Shown: one piece after another, positions 1 to 9,166 of the stretch
Position numbering within the stretch: the first letter of the stretch is position 1
How the letters are laid out: every line of letters begins with the position of its first letter
Source: Blastococcus sp. TF02A-30
GTDB taxonomy: Bacteria; Actinomycetota; Actinomycetes; Mycobacteriales; Geodermatophilaceae
Direction: 5' to 3'
DNA: 64,000 nt
NCBI RefSeq assembly: GCF_003319185.1
Contig: NZ_QOHJ01000005.1
Coordinates: 310,001 to 374,000 of the forward strand
The notes under the pieces: model-generated
Database searches by the model: none
What the model was told of the DNA's origin: nothing
Seen by the model: only the letters and a program-made list of their open reading frames with translations
Position numbers and translations under genes: made by a program

Positions 1-408
1 TCGGCCTACATCCGGCTCTTCTGGCAGGCGGGCAAGGCCGAGGAGGTGCTGCTCGCCGACGAGGCCCGCCGGCTGCGCCGGATGTACGACGTGGAGACCA
101 GCGGCATCTCCCCCGAGACCGTGGACGAGTACGTGGGTGTGCTGTCCGCCCCGGGGGCCCTGACCGCCGCGTTGAACTGGTACCGGGCCATGAGCTCCGA
201 CGTCCGCGTGGACAAGATCGGCGTGCCGACGACGTACGTGTGGAGCGACGGCGACGTCGCGATCGGCCGCATGGCGGCCGAGGCCTGCGCGGAGTTCGTG
301 CCGGGCGACTACCGGTTCGTGCAGCTGCCGGGCGTCACGCACTGGATCCCGGAGCAGGCACCGGAGCAGCTGGCCGCCGCCATCCTCGACCGCATCGCCT
401 CGAGCTGA
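1..408 (+). CDS. Alpha/beta hydrolase, C-terminal part (5' end outside window)
   Basis: The reading frame is open from base 1 and ends at TGA 406-408, so only the last 135 residues are present. The visible part has the cap/late-core pattern of an epoxide-hydrolase or haloalkane-dehalogenase-like fold. A segment reading PTTYVWSDGD would carry the acid residue after the sixth strand, and a late GVTHWIPEQAP segment carries the catalytic-type histidine. The nucleophile elbow lies upstream of the window, so substrate and exact family cannot be given. It is co-directional with the downstream mycoredoxin gene, 65 bases away. Codon use is fully GC3-biased like its neighbours, and nothing suggests decay. 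Confidence 0.85.
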   Translation, partial: SAYIRLFWQAGKAEEVLLADEARRLRRMYDVETSGISPETVDEYVGVLSAPGALTAALNWYRAMSSDVRVDKIGVPTTYVWSDGDVAIGRMAAEACAEFVPGDYRFVQLPGVTHWIPEQAPEQLAAAILDRIASS

Positions 409-473
409 CCGCGCCGCGGCGCACCGCGGTCGGAGCACACTGGGCCGCACCCGCCCCTGCCGAGGAGTGCGCC

Positions 474-743
474 GTGACCGAGACCCCGACGGCCGCCGAC
501 CAGCTGACCGTCTACTGGCGTGCCGGCTGCCCGTTCTGCCTGCACCTGCGCACCCGCCTCAGGTTGGCCGGCATCCCCTACCGCGCGGTGGACATCTGGG
601 CGGATCCCGAGGCGGCGGCCGTCGTGCGCGGGGTGAACGGTGGGGACGAGCTGGTGCCGACCGTGCGGATCGGTGCGGACACGTTCCTGAGCAACCCGTC
701 GATGCGGGAGCTGCGCGCCGCCCTGGCCGCCGCCCGGGGCTGA
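474..743 (+). CDS. Mycoredoxin-like glutaredoxin-fold protein
   Basis: An 89-residue thioredoxin-fold protein with a Cys-Pro-Phe-Cys active site at residues 19-22 after a YWRAGC strand, and a cis-proline region (LVPTV) near residue 60. Both fit the glutaredoxin/mycoredoxin family. In actinobacteria mycoredoxin-1 reduces protein-mycothiol mixed disulfides; that this copy does the same is inferred from family and context. The GTG start is chosen because GAGGAG lies at about 462-467, seven bases upstream, and the fold begins directly after it. In M. tuberculosis the mycoredoxin Rv3198A sits a few genes from the adnAB pair, as here. It converges with adnB across only 9 bases. Confidence 0.88.
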   Translation: MTETPTAADQLTVYWRAGCPFCLHLRTRLRLAGIPYRAVDIWADPEAAAVVRGVNGGDELVPTVRIGADTFLSNPSMRELRAALAAARG

Positions 744-752
744 CCCGGCCCG

Positions 753-3700
753 CTATGCCTGGCCGCCGGTGACCAGGGCGAGCAGACCGGCCTCGTCCAG
801 CAGGTCGACCGGACGCACGGTCTCCTTCGCGGCGACGTGGTGGAAGCCCGCGCTGACCTGCTCCACCGGCACGCCGGTCAGCCGCGACCAGCCCAGCCGG
901 TACGCGGCCAGCTGCACGCCGGCGGCGGTGAGCTCGGCGCCGGACGGCGGCGGGCCGGTCTTCCAGTCGATGACCTCGTAGCCGCCGTCCTCCCGCCGGA
1001 AGACCGCGTCGATCCGGCCGCGCAGGGTCAGCGGGCCCAGCGGCGTCTCGAACGGCACCTCGACCTCGAGCGGCTGCCGGTCGGCCCACTCGCTCGCCAG
1101 GAACGCCTCCTGCAGCTCGGCGAGCGCGTCGTCCGGGGCGGCGAACTCGTCGCCCGATCCGGGCAGCTCGTCCAGGTCGACCAGCCGGTTGGCCCCGAAG
1201 CGCTCCTCGAGCCAGGCGTGGAACGCGGTACCGCGGCGGGCCTGCGGTGCCGGGGCGGCCGGCATCGGCCGCCGCAGCCGCCGGGCCAGCTCACCCGGGT
1301 CGCGGCGCAGCGTCACCAGCGCCGAGACCGACAGGTGGGAGGGCAGCGGCACGTCGACGGTCGGGCTGGACTGCCGCGCCCGCTCGCGCAGCAGCAGGTC
1401 GGCGTCGCGCACCCACGAGGTGACCAGCGGGTCGTCGTCGCCCAGCGAGCGCTCGGGGTCCAGCGGGTGCGGCGACGCGGACTCCACCAGCTCCGCGGCG
1501 GCCGACAGCGCGCGGCGCCGCCGGGCGGTGAGCGGGTCGGCCGGCCACACGCCGATCGGCCACTCCTCCAGCGCCGGGTTGGTCGCGCCGTCCTCGGGTG
1601 CGGACGCCCAGTGCACGACCGTGCCCGCGCCGGCCTCGCAGGCCTCCTTCGCCGTGTGCAGCAGCACCGACGGCCCGCAGGGTTTCACGCCGTCGCGCCA
1701 CCAGCTGCCGGAGCACAGCAGCAGGTGCCGGGCGCGGGTGACCGCGACGTAGCCGAGCCGGATCTCCTCGTCGAGGCCGAACGCCTTCCAGTCCTCGACG
1801 TACTGCTCGAGCGCATCGCGGACCGCCGCCTGGTCGCCCGAGCCGGGCACGGGCAGCTTCAGCTGCGGCAGCTCCTCGCGGTCGGTGGTGCGCAGGTCGA
1901 CCGGGACGGCGCCCGGGTCCTTGATCCAGGAGTCGCTGGCGTTGCTGCGGGCCGGGAACTGGTCGACCGTCATGCCGGGCACGGCGACGACGTCCCACTC
2001 CAGCCCCTTGGCCGAGTGCCCGGTCAGCAGCTGCACCGCCTCCGGGTTGACCGCCACCTCGCCGGGCTCCAGGCCGCGCTCGCGCTCCTCGGCGTCGCGC
2101 AGGTAGCCGAGGAACGCCGGCAGGGACGGCAGCTCGGCGAGCTCGGTGAACTCCGCGGCGACGGCGTGCAGCTGGTCGAGGTGGGCGCGGGCACCGGCCG
2201 GGCTGGCCTCGGGCGCGCTGGCCAGCTCGGTCTCCAGGCCCAGGGTGCGCGCGACCTCGTCGACCAGGTCGGGCAGCGACTCCCCCAGCCGGTTGCGGAG
2301 GTGGGCCAGCTCGGCGCCCAGCCGGCGCAGCCGCCGCCACCCGGCCGGCGAGTAGGCGGCCGCGTCGCCGAGGTCGTCGAGCGCCTCGACGATGCTGCCC
2401 CGCTCGGGCGGCGCCTCGACCGCCGGTGCGCCCTCCTCGGTCGGCCGGACCGGCCGGCGGGTGTGCACCAGCGCCCGCGCACGGGCCTCCAGCGCGGCCA
2501 GGTCGCGCGGACCGATCCGCCAGCGGGCACCGGTCAGCAGCCGGCCGAGCGCGTCGCCGGCCGTGGGGTCGACGAGGACGGTCAGCGTCGCGACGACGTC
2601 GGACACCTCGGGCACCTCGAGCAGCCCGCCGAGGCCGACGACCTCGACCGGCAGCCCCCGCTCGCGCAGCGCAGCCGCGATGCCGGGCAGCTGCTTGCGG
2701 GTGCGCACCAGCACCGCCACGGTGGGGCGCTTCCCGTCCGAGCGGGCGACGAGGGGGTCCTCGTTCTGCCAGCAGGCGGCCAGCCGGTCGGCCAGCGCTG
2801 CGGTCTCGTCGGCCACGGTGTCGTAGAGCCCGACGGTCACCGCTCCCCGGCCCGCGGTCGGGGCAGGGGCGAGGTCGGGCAGCGGGTGCTCGGGCGGCGG
2901 CAGCATCCCGGAGACGGCGTTGGCGACGGCGAGGACCGCCTCGTCGTTGCGCCAACTGGTGGCCAGGGTCAGCCGCTCGGCCCGCTTCGCGCCCCGCCCC
3001 GGGAAGGTGCGGTCGAACCGCTCGATGGTGCCGGCCGACGCTCCGCGCCAGCCGTAGATCGACTGCCGCGGGTCGCCGACGGCGAGCACCGCGTGGCCGG
3101 TGCTGCCGCCGAAGAGCGCCTCCAGCATCCGCAGCTGGCCGACGCTGGTGTCCTGGTACTCGTCGAGCAGCACGACCTTCCACCGGGCGCGCTCGCGGCG
3201 GCCGACCTCCGGCGCGGAGACGGCGATCCGCGCGGCGTGCGCGACCTGGTCGGCGTAGTCGATCGAGCCCATGGCGCGCTTGCGGGCCTCGAAGGCCTCG
3301 ACCAGCGGCAGCAGCGCGACGCGGGCGCGCTGCCGGGCCAGCATGTCGTTCACCGCTGCGTACGGGCCGCGCTTCTTCGGCGCATCGGCGTACCCGGCGA
3401 TCTGCGCCTCGAGCCGCGCCGTCCAGTTCCGCAGCGCGGCCGGGGTGACGTCGTGCTCGCCCATCTCCGAGGCCAGCGCGAGCACGTCCTCGACCGTGGT
3501 GAGGAGCGTCAGCGGGACGTCGTCCATGTCGCCGGTGTAGGCGGCGACGACGGTGGCGGCCTGCCCCCAGCACATCGCCGGGCCGAGCACGCCGGCACCG
3601 GGCTCGACCCCGATCCGCAGCCCGTGCTCGGCGACCAGCGCCGCGGCGTAGCCGTGGTAGGTGGAGACGGTCGGCTGCGCGATCGCCAGCCGGTCGCGCA

Positions 3701-4061
3701 GCGCCGGCTCGGTGTCGGGGTGCCGGGCCAGCGCGCCGAGCCGCAGGTGGATGCGCTCGTTGAGCTCGCTGGCGGCCTTGCGGGTGAAGGTCAGCCCGAG
3801 GATCTCCTCCGGCTCGACCACCCGGTTGGCCACCAGCCAGGAGACCCGCGCCGCCATCGTTTCGGTCTTCCCCGAGCCGGCGCCGGCGACGACGACCAGC
3901 GGCCGGTCCGCGGGGGCCTCGACGACCCGGGCCTGCTCCGGCGAGGGCGCGTAGGACAGCCCGCAGCGCGCGGCCACCTCGGCCGGGCTGAGCACCCGTC
4001 GCGGCTCCTCGGCCCCCGGAGCGGCACCCAGCAGGTCGTCGAAGCTGAGCTGGTCACTCAT
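753..4061 (-). CDS. adnB: AdnB-like helicase-nuclease subunit
   Basis: A 1,102-residue UvrD-type SF1A motor fused to a RecB-like nuclease, matching the length (about 1,100) of mycobacterial AdnB, part of the heterodimer that resects double-strand breaks. Visible motifs are a Q-motif-like PSPEQ (about 40), Walker A GAGSGKT (60-66), DEYQD (300-304), GDPRQSIYGWRG (about 330), YVAVTRARHLL (motif VI), and a C-terminal nuclease core GRIDAVF...VIDWKTG with a following QLAAY. No Fe-S cysteine cluster is visible around this nuclease. The ATG at 4059-4061 overlaps the adnA stop (ATGA), indicating translational coupling within one operon. Confidence 0.95.
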   Translation of the reverse strand: MSDQLSFDDLLGAAPGAEEPRRVLSPAEVAARCGLSYAPSPEQARVVEAPADRPLVVVAGAGSGKTETMAARVSWLVANRVVEPEEILGLTFTRKAASELNERIHLRLGALARHPDTEPALRDRLAIAQPTVSTYHGYAAALVAEHGLRIGVEPGAGVLGPAMCWGQAATVVAAYTGDMDDVPLTLLTTVEDVLALASEMGEHDVTPAALRNWTARLEAQIAGYADAPKKRGPYAAVNDMLARQRARVALLPLVEAFEARKRAMGSIDYADQVAHAARIAVSAPEVGRRERARWKVVLLDEYQDTSVGQLRMLEALFGGSTGHAVLAVGDPRQSIYGWRGASAGTIERFDRTFPGRGAKRAERLTLATSWRNDEAVLAVANAVSGMLPPPEHPLPDLAPAPTAGRGAVTVGLYDTVADETAALADRLAACWQNEDPLVARSDGKRPTVAVLVRTRKQLPGIAAALRERGLPVEVVGLGGLLEVPEVSDVVATLTVLVDPTAGDALGRLLTGARWRIGPRDLAALEARARALVHTRRPVRPTEEGAPAVEAPPERGSIVEALDDLGDAAAYSPAGWRRLRRLGAELAHLRNRLGESLPDLVDEVARTLGLETELASAPEASPAGARAHLDQLHAVAAEFTELAELPSLPAFLGYLRDAEERERGLEPGEVAVNPEAVQLLTGHSAKGLEWDVVAVPGMTVDQFPARSNASDSWIKDPGAVPVDLRTTDREELPQLKLPVPGSGDQAAVRDALEQYVEDWKAFGLDEEIRLGYVAVTRARHLLLCSGSWWRDGVKPCGPSVLLHTAKEACEAGAGTVVHWASAPEDGATNPALEEWPIGVWPADPLTARRRRALSAAAELVESASPHPLDPERSLGDDDPLVTSWVRDADLLLRERARQSSPTVDVPLPSHLSVSALVTLRRDPGELARRLRRPMPAAPAPQARRGTAFHAWLEERFGANRLVDLDELPGSGDEFAAPDDALAELQEAFLASEWADRQPLEVEVPFETPLGPLTLRGRIDAVFRREDGGYEVIDWKTGPPPSGAELTAAGVQLAAYRLGWSRLTGVPVEQVSAGFHHVAAKETVRPVDLLDEAGLLALVTGGQA

Positions 4062-7000
4062 CCCGTCACCTGCCGGCCGCGCTCGTGCATCGGGCAGCTG
4101 CGGCGCATCGGGCAGCGCTGGCAGTGGGTGCCGGTGCGCACCTCGAAGGTGGCCGCGCCCATGCCGTCCCCGACCGTGGCGATCAGCTCACCGGCCCACG
4201 TCTGCTCGACCGGCAGGTCGGCCGGCAGCGGCTCCTGGTGCTGCTCCTTGGCCTTGGCGCCGGTGCCCACCTGCAGCAGCGCCGCGCCGCCCGGGACGTC
4301 GCCGTGCCCGCCGAAGCCGCCGGCCCCGACGGCGACCTGGTACGCGGCGAGCTGGCCGTGCTCCTCGGTGTTCTTCGCCGCGGTCTTGCCGGTCTTGAGG
4401 TCCACCACGACCAGCCGGCCCTCGGCGTCGCGCTCCAGCCGGTCGACCTGGCCGCGCAGCCGCGCGCGGCCGACGACGACGTCGAAGTTCTCCTCCACCC
4501 CCACCAGCTCGCGGTCGTTGGCCGCGTGCCAGCGCAGGAAGCGGGACAGCATGTCCTGGGCGGCGGCCCGCTGGCGCTGGTCGGACCACCCCGGCCCCAG
4601 GTCGAGCTGGTCGAGCTCGACGTCGAGTGCCGCCGGGGCCTCGGCGGCCGGCAGCCCCTCGGCGACCTGCTGGGCGACGGCGTGCACCGCCGTGCCCACC
4701 GTGCGGGTGGTGTCCGGCGAGGCCTCGGCGCCGACGGCACCGAGCACCCAGCGCAGCGGGCAGCGCTGGAAGGTCTCGATGTGCGAGGGGCGGACGCGGA
4801 CGTCGTCCTCCTCGGGCACCAGCGGGGCGTCGTCGGACAGCGGGGCCAGCCCCCACCAGTCGCGCGGCGAGGCGCCGGGCACGCCCTCGTCGGCCAGCCG
4901 CCGGAGCACCGACGCGGCGGTGGACCGGCGCGCCGCCGGGGTCGCCGGATCGGTGACGGCGCGGCGCAGCTCGGCGACCAGCGCGGGCAGGGTGAGCGAG
5001 CGCGGCAGCTCGGTGAGCGGCCGGCCGTCCTCCGGCGGCGGGACGACGAGGTCGAGGAAACGCGACGCGGTGGCCCCCGCGTCGGCGCCGTCGAGCGCCC
5101 CCTGCACCGCGGTGACGACCAGCCGCCGGCGGGCGCGGGTGACGGCGACGTAGAACAGCCGGCGCTCCTCGGCGAGCGCCAGGGTGCGGCGGTCGACGGC
5201 GGCGCCGTCGATGCCGGCGACCCGCTCGACCAGCACCTCGGCCCCCAGCAGGGAGGCGCGCTCGCGCAGGTCGGGCCAGACCCCCTCCTGGACGCCGGCC
5301 ACGCAGACGAGGTCCCACTCCAGGCCCTTGGCCGCGTGCGCGGTGAGCAGCCGGACCGTCTCCCCCGCCGCGGCCCGGGCGGCGCCGGTGTCGCTGGGCA
5401 GCTCCTGCGCCGAGAGGTGGGCGACGAACGCACGGACGTCGGCCGACGGCAGCCGGTCGACGAACCCCGCGGCGGCGTCGAACAGTGCCACGACGGCGTC
5501 GAGGTCGCGGTCGGCGACGGCACCCGGCGGGCCGCCCGCAGCGCTGGCCCGGGCCCACCGGCCGGCCAGGCCGCTGCGCTGCCACATGGCCCACAGCACG
5601 TCCTCCGCGGTGCCGCCGTGCGCCAGCGCGAGGCGTCCCGCGGCGAGGACCGCGGAGACCCGCAGCGCCGGCCGGGCCACGTGCTCGGGGAGCCGCTCGA
5701 GCAGCGCGTCGTCCTCCAGCGCGAGCGCCAGCGGGGTGCCGCGCTCGGCGATGTCGACCCCCTGCTTGGCCAGCTCGATCCGCACCGCGCGGCGCAGCCG
5801 GCGCAGGTCGAGCACCGTCGCGCCGCCCAGCGGGGAGGCGAGCAGCGCCTCGGCGGCCGGCTCGTCGAGGCCGGCCTGCTCGCCGTCCCGACCGGGCAGC
5901 AGCGCCGTCAGGCACTGCAGGAAGGGCGCGACCGCGGGCTGGACCGCCAGCGGGAGGTCGTCGGAGGAGATCCCCACGGGCACGCCCGCCGAGGCCAGCG
6001 CCCGGCGCAGCGGGCCCAGGGCGCCGGCGGTGCGCACGACGATCGCCATCTGCGACCACGGGACACCCTCGAGCAGGTGGGCGCGGCGCAGCACGTCGGC
6101 CAGGTACGCGGCCTCCACGGCGGCGGAGCCGAAGACGTGCACCTCGGCGGTGCCCGGGTCGGCCGACTCCCCCGCCTCGAGGCGGCGGTGCTCCCACGGG
6201 CCGGGCAGCCCCTCGGCGACCACCCGGCTGATCCGCAGCAGCTCGGCCCCGGACCGGCGGGACACCCCGAGCGACACCCGGCCGGCGGGCCGGCCGTCGG
6301 TGTGCCGGAACCGCTCGGCGAACTGGGTGATCCCGCGCGGCTCCGCGCCGCGGAAGGCGTAGATCGACTGGTCGGGGTCGCCGACGGCGACCAGGTTGCC
6401 GCCCCGGCCGGCCAGCAGCTCCAGCAGCTCGACCTGCGCGGGGTCGGTGTCCTGGTACTCGTCGACGAACAGCCAGCGCGCCCGCTCGCGCTCCTGCCGC
6501 AGCAGCTCGGCGTCGCTGTCGAGCTCGGCGATCGCCTGCCGCACCAGCTCGGCCGGGTCGTAGCCGGAGGCGTCGCCGCGGCCCGCGGTCGAGAAGGCGG
6601 TCACCGCCTCGTACTGCTCCTGGAAGGAGGCCGCGTGCACCCAGTGGTCCCGGCCGGTCTCCCGGCCCCACGCGGCCAGCTGCTCGGGCCCGACGCCGCG
6701 CTCTGTGGCGCGCAGGAGGAGGTCGCGCAGCTCGGTGCGGAACCCCGCGGTGGCCAGCGCCGGGGCGAGGTCGGACGGCCAGCGGACCGCCCCCTCCTCG
6801 GCGACGTCACCGCGCAGCAGCTCGGCGACGACGGCGTCCTGCTCGGCGGCGGTGAGCAGCCGCGGCGGGGCCTCGCCGCGCAGCAGCGCCGCCCGTCGCA
6901 GCACGCCGTAGGCGTAGGAGTGGAAGGTGCGGGCCAGCGGCTCGCGGATGGTCTGCGCGACCCGGCCGGTGATGCGGGTGCGCAGCTCGGCGGCGGCCTT

Positions 7001-7240
7001 CCGGCTGAAGGTCAGGACCAGGATCTGCTCGGGGTCGACCCCGGCCTCGATGCGGGTGGCGACCGCCTCGACGATCGTCGTCGTCTTGCCGGTGCCGGGT
7101 CCGGCGAGCACCAGCAGCGGGCCGCCCGGGTGGTCGACGACCGCCTGCTGCGTGCGGTCGAGCCGCGGGGCGCCAACCCGGGGCGCCGCACCCTGCACGA
7201 GCCGGTAGACCGGCCCGCTCTCCGTCCCCCGCTGCGCCAC
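4058..7240 (-). CDS. adnA: AdnA-like helicase-nuclease subunit with Fe-S nuclease
   Basis: A 1,060-residue partner of the downstream AdnB-like protein, close to the 1,055 residues of M. tuberculosis Rv3202c. It has Walker A GPGTGKT (47-53), DEYQD (260-264), GDPDQSIYAFRG, YVAVTRARRRL, and a C-terminal nuclease GQVDRL...VVDLKTGK with QLAAYQ. Unlike AdnB, the nuclease is framed by cysteines: one in FQRCPLRW (about 815) and three in a CQRCPMRRSC cluster near the end, the AddB-type Fe-S arrangement. The GTG start at 7240 is uncertain: GAGGG lies directly against it and no other start has a better site. Gene order adnA then adnB matches mycobacteria. Confidence 0.93.
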   Translation of the reverse strand: MAQRGTESGPVYRLVQGAAPRVGAPRLDRTQQAVVDHPGGPLLVLAGPGTGKTTTIVEAVATRIEAGVDPEQILVLTFSRKAAAELRTRITGRVAQTIREPLARTFHSYAYGVLRRAALLRGEAPPRLLTAAEQDAVVAELLRGDVAEEGAVRWPSDLAPALATAGFRTELRDLLLRATERGVGPEQLAAWGRETGRDHWVHAASFQEQYEAVTAFSTAGRGDASGYDPAELVRQAIAELDSDAELLRQERERARWLFVDEYQDTDPAQVELLELLAGRGGNLVAVGDPDQSIYAFRGAEPRGITQFAERFRHTDGRPAGRVSLGVSRRSGAELLRISRVVAEGLPGPWEHRRLEAGESADPGTAEVHVFGSAAVEAAYLADVLRRAHLLEGVPWSQMAIVVRTAGALGPLRRALASAGVPVGISSDDLPLAVQPAVAPFLQCLTALLPGRDGEQAGLDEPAAEALLASPLGGATVLDLRRLRRAVRIELAKQGVDIAERGTPLALALEDDALLERLPEHVARPALRVSAVLAAGRLALAHGGTAEDVLWAMWQRSGLAGRWARASAAGGPPGAVADRDLDAVVALFDAAAGFVDRLPSADVRAFVAHLSAQELPSDTGAARAAAGETVRLLTAHAAKGLEWDLVCVAGVQEGVWPDLRERASLLGAEVLVERVAGIDGAAVDRRTLALAEERRLFYVAVTRARRRLVVTAVQGALDGADAGATASRFLDLVVPPPEDGRPLTELPRSLTLPALVAELRRAVTDPATPAARRSTAASVLRRLADEGVPGASPRDWWGLAPLSDDAPLVPEEDDVRVRPSHIETFQRCPLRWVLGAVGAEASPDTTRTVGTAVHAVAQQVAEGLPAAEAPAALDVELDQLDLGPGWSDQRQRAAAQDMLSRFLRWHAANDRELVGVEENFDVVVGRARLRGQVDRLERDAEGRLVVVDLKTGKTAAKNTEEHGQLAAYQVAVGAGGFGGHGDVPGGAALLQVGTGAKAKEQHQEPLPADLPVEQTWAGELIATVGDGMGAATFEVRTGTHCQRCPMRRSCPMHERGRQVTG

Positions 7241-7312
7241 CCCTCGATGGAAGCACGGACCTCCGACGGTTCCGGGACGGCTGGGTCGCGTGGGACGACT
7301 CCCGGGCGTGCG

Positions 7313-8083
7313 TCAGCCCACCAGACCCCAGGGCTCGGTGGCGATCTCGTCGGCGGTGTCGCGGTCCAGCTCGCCGACGTCCACCAGCCGGTCCAGGACG
7401 TGCGCCTGGCGGGCCGCGGCCAGCTCGGGGTGCACCAGCGGGTCGTAGGCGCTGGGCGCCTGCACGAGGCCGACCAGCACCGAGGCCTGCGCCCAGTCCA
7501 GCTCGGCGGGAGCCAGCCCGAAGTAGCCCTCGGCAGCGGCCTCGATCCCGTAGAAGCCGTGCCCGAAGTAGGCGGCGTCCAGGTACATCCGCAGGATCTG
7601 CTCGTCGGTCCACCCGCGGTCCAGCTTCACCGCGAGCACCACCGCGCGGGCCTTGGCCAGCGGATCGGTGGCGCCGTCCTCGTAGAGGACGCGGGCCAGC
7701 TGCTGGTGCAGCGTGGAGCCGCCCAGGTCGTCCCCGGTGACCAGGCCGAGCGGTGCGCGCAGCGCGCCGCGCCAGTCGACGCCGATGTGGTCGGCGAAGT
7801 GGCTGTCCTCCGTCGCCAGCAGCGCGGCGGCGATGCGCGGCGGCACGTCGCCGGAAAGCGCGGCGCCACCGAACGCGCTCAGCCGCGCGTCGACCCGGGC
7901 GCGCGCGTCGTCCACCCCCGGCGTGAGCGCCCACGTCGTGCCGACGACGAGGACGGCGACCGCCACGACCGCGAGCAGCACCCGCCGCCCGATGCGGGCC
8001 AGGCGGGGCGACGGACGGCGGAGGCGCTCGGTGGTCGGGTTCAGCACGCTGCCATCCGATCGCGGGCGGCCGTCCGCCCGCAT
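7313..8083 (-). CDS. Monofunctional GT51-like peptidoglycan transglycosylase (motif III degenerate)
   Basis: A 256-residue protein with one N-terminal membrane helix (about residues 34-53) and a GT51 domain facing outward, but no penicillin-binding transpeptidase domain. Motif I is intact (ATEDSHFADHIGVDW, catalytic Glu at 92) and motif II is nearly canonical (GGSTLHQQ, 121-128). Motif III, normally RKxxE, reads A-K-A-R-A at 143-147, so the second conserved glutamate is an alanine. GT51 enzymes polymerise lipid II; with that change, activity is doubtful. The ATG start has GGAAGG about 7 bases upstream. It lies 50 bases downstream of the alkyltransferase-like gene on the same strand. Confidence 0.85.
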   Translation of the reverse strand: MRADGRPRSDGSVLNPTTERLRRPSPRLARIGRRVLLAVVAVAVLVVGTTWALTPGVDDARARVDARLSAFGGAALSGDVPPRIAAALLATEDSHFADHIGVDWRGALRAPLGLVTGDDLGGSTLHQQLARVLYEDGATDPLAKARAVVLAVKLDRGWTDEQILRMYLDAAYFGHGFYGIEAAAEGYFGLAPAELDWAQASVLVGLVQAPSAYDPLVHPELAAARQAHVLDRLVDVGELDRDTADEIATEPWGLVG

Positions 8084-8133
8084 CGTCCTTCCGGACGATC
8101 TTGGTCGTGATCCCCGTCATCCCGGGGGACGAC

Positions 8134-8427
8134 TCAACCGGGCCAGCCCACGGCGCGCAGGTCGACCCGGCCGCCGCGCAGCGGGACCCCTTCGGCGGCC
8201 AGCAGCTCGAGCTGGCGCACCCGCACGGGCTCGGCGGCCGAGCCGTCGGCCCGGACCACGCGGAACCAGGGCACCGCTCCCCCGCCCTGGGACAGGGCCC
8301 GGGCGACCCGGCGCGGACCGACGCCCACGAGCCGCCCGATGGCGCCGTAGGTGCTCACCCGACCGGGCGGGATCCGCTCCACGACGTCGAACACCGCCTC
8401 GTCGACGTCCAGGGCGGCATCGGTCAC
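8134..8427 (-). CDS. Alkyltransferase-like DNA damage protein (ATL, MGMT fold without catalytic Cys)
   Basis: A 97-residue protein equal to the DNA-binding C-terminal domain of O6-alkylguanine-DNA alkyltransferase. It keeps IPPGRVSTYGAIGRLVG and the helix-turn-helix GPRRVARAL. The active-site PCHRV reads PWFRV, with tryptophan in place of the acceptor cysteine. That substitution defines ATL proteins, which bind and flag alkylated guanine for nucleotide excision repair rather than removing the alkyl group. It probably corresponds to Rv3204 (from memory). The start is GTG at 8425-8427. It sits beside adnAB and the GT51 gene on the minus strand. Confidence 0.9.
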   Translation of the reverse strand: MTDAALDVDEAVFDVVERIPPGRVSTYGAIGRLVGVGPRRVARALSQGGGAVPWFRVVRADGSAAEPVRVRQLELLAAEGVPLRGGRVDLRAVGWPG

Positions 8428-8511
8428 GCGCCCATCCTGGCCCGTTCCCCGGCCCCGTTGCAGGGCCCCGCCGCGAGCGTCCGAGCAGTGGGGGGCGAGG
8501 GCGGCCTGCTC

Positions 8512-9093
8512 TCAGAAGTCCTTGCGGCCGAAGCGGGCCAGGAGCCGGGTCTGGGGTGACGCGGACGCCGAGACGTCCAGCGGCGGGTCGAAGACGCCGG
8601 GGACGCCGTCCTCGGGCAGCTGCTCGGCGAAGACGAGGGCAGCGGTGACCAGTTCGCCGTCCAGCTCGGCGTCCCCACCGGTGGCGCGGGCGAGGTCCCA
8701 GGAGTGCACGGTGAGGTCGGCGGTCATCTCGAGGATGTACTGGGTCGCCGGCGTCGGGCCGCGCTCGAGGTGGACGGTGCGCACCAGGGCGTCGTCCTCG
8801 GCGAAGGCCGACAGCGAGCCGTCGGCGGCGGTCTCCCAGCCGGTGAACGGGTCGTCGCCGAGCAGGTCGGAGGTCTCGTCCGGGAACCGGCCCTCGGCGT
8901 AGGGCTCGCCGGCCAGGAGCGGCGGCGCCCAGAGGTGCTCGCTCACCAGGTGCGCGACCAGGTCGGCGACCGTCCAGCCGGGCAGCGCCTCGTCCTCCCA
9001 CTGGTCGGGGTCGACGGCGTCCACCCGGTCGGTGAACAGCGCCTGCGCGCGCTGGAAGAGCTCGAGGAGTTCCACGGGCGAGAAGTCGGCCAT
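8512..9093 (-). CDS. Mycothiol-dependent maleylpyruvate isomerase-family protein (TIGR03086-like)
   Basis: A 193-residue protein with the DinB-like four-helix N-terminal pattern: LPGWTVADLVAHLVSEHLW, then a conserved TADLTVHSWDLARATG helix near residue 130. These are the signatures of the actinobacterial TIGR03086 / maleylpyruvate isomerase N-terminal family, often mycothiol- or metal-dependent transferases. The substrate is unknown. I place the start at ATG 9091-9093; a TTG twelve bases upstream is in frame but less likely. A weak GGCGGC precedes the ATG. It is the last gene before a hairpin that probably ends moeZ transcription. Confidence 0.78.
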   Translation of the reverse strand: MADFSPVELLELFQRAQALFTDRVDAVDPDQWEDEALPGWTVADLVAHLVSEHLWAPPLLAGEPYAEGRFPDETSDLLGDDPFTGWETAADGSLSAFAEDDALVRTVHLERGPTPATQYILEMTADLTVHSWDLARATGGDAELDGELVTAALVFAEQLPEDGVPGVFDPPLDVSASASPQTRLLARFGRKDF

Positions 9094-9114
9094 GCCGCCA
9101 GTCAAGACGACGAC

Positions 9115-9149
9115 GGCCCGGCACGCTCCCCGAGGGGACGCACCGGGCC
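9115..9149 (-). terminator. Hairpin downstream of moeZ
   Basis: Outer arms GGCCCGG (9115-9121) and CCGGGCC (9143-9149) enclose a second stem TCCCC/GGGGA (9127-9131 and 9134-9138). It lies 18 bases past the moeZ stop on the minus strand and before the next gene. No U-tract follows, which is usual for high-GC actinobacteria. Confidence 0.55.
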
Positions 9150-9166
9150 AGTCGTATCGGGATCAC

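Noticed and set aside
837-8110. Very long open frames on the plus strand opposite adnB and adnA (more than 1,300 codons each)
   Set aside because: They mirror the codon structure of the minus-strand genes, have low-complexity Arg/Gly/Gln-rich products without domains, and arise from high-GC sequence lacking stops on the opposite strand.
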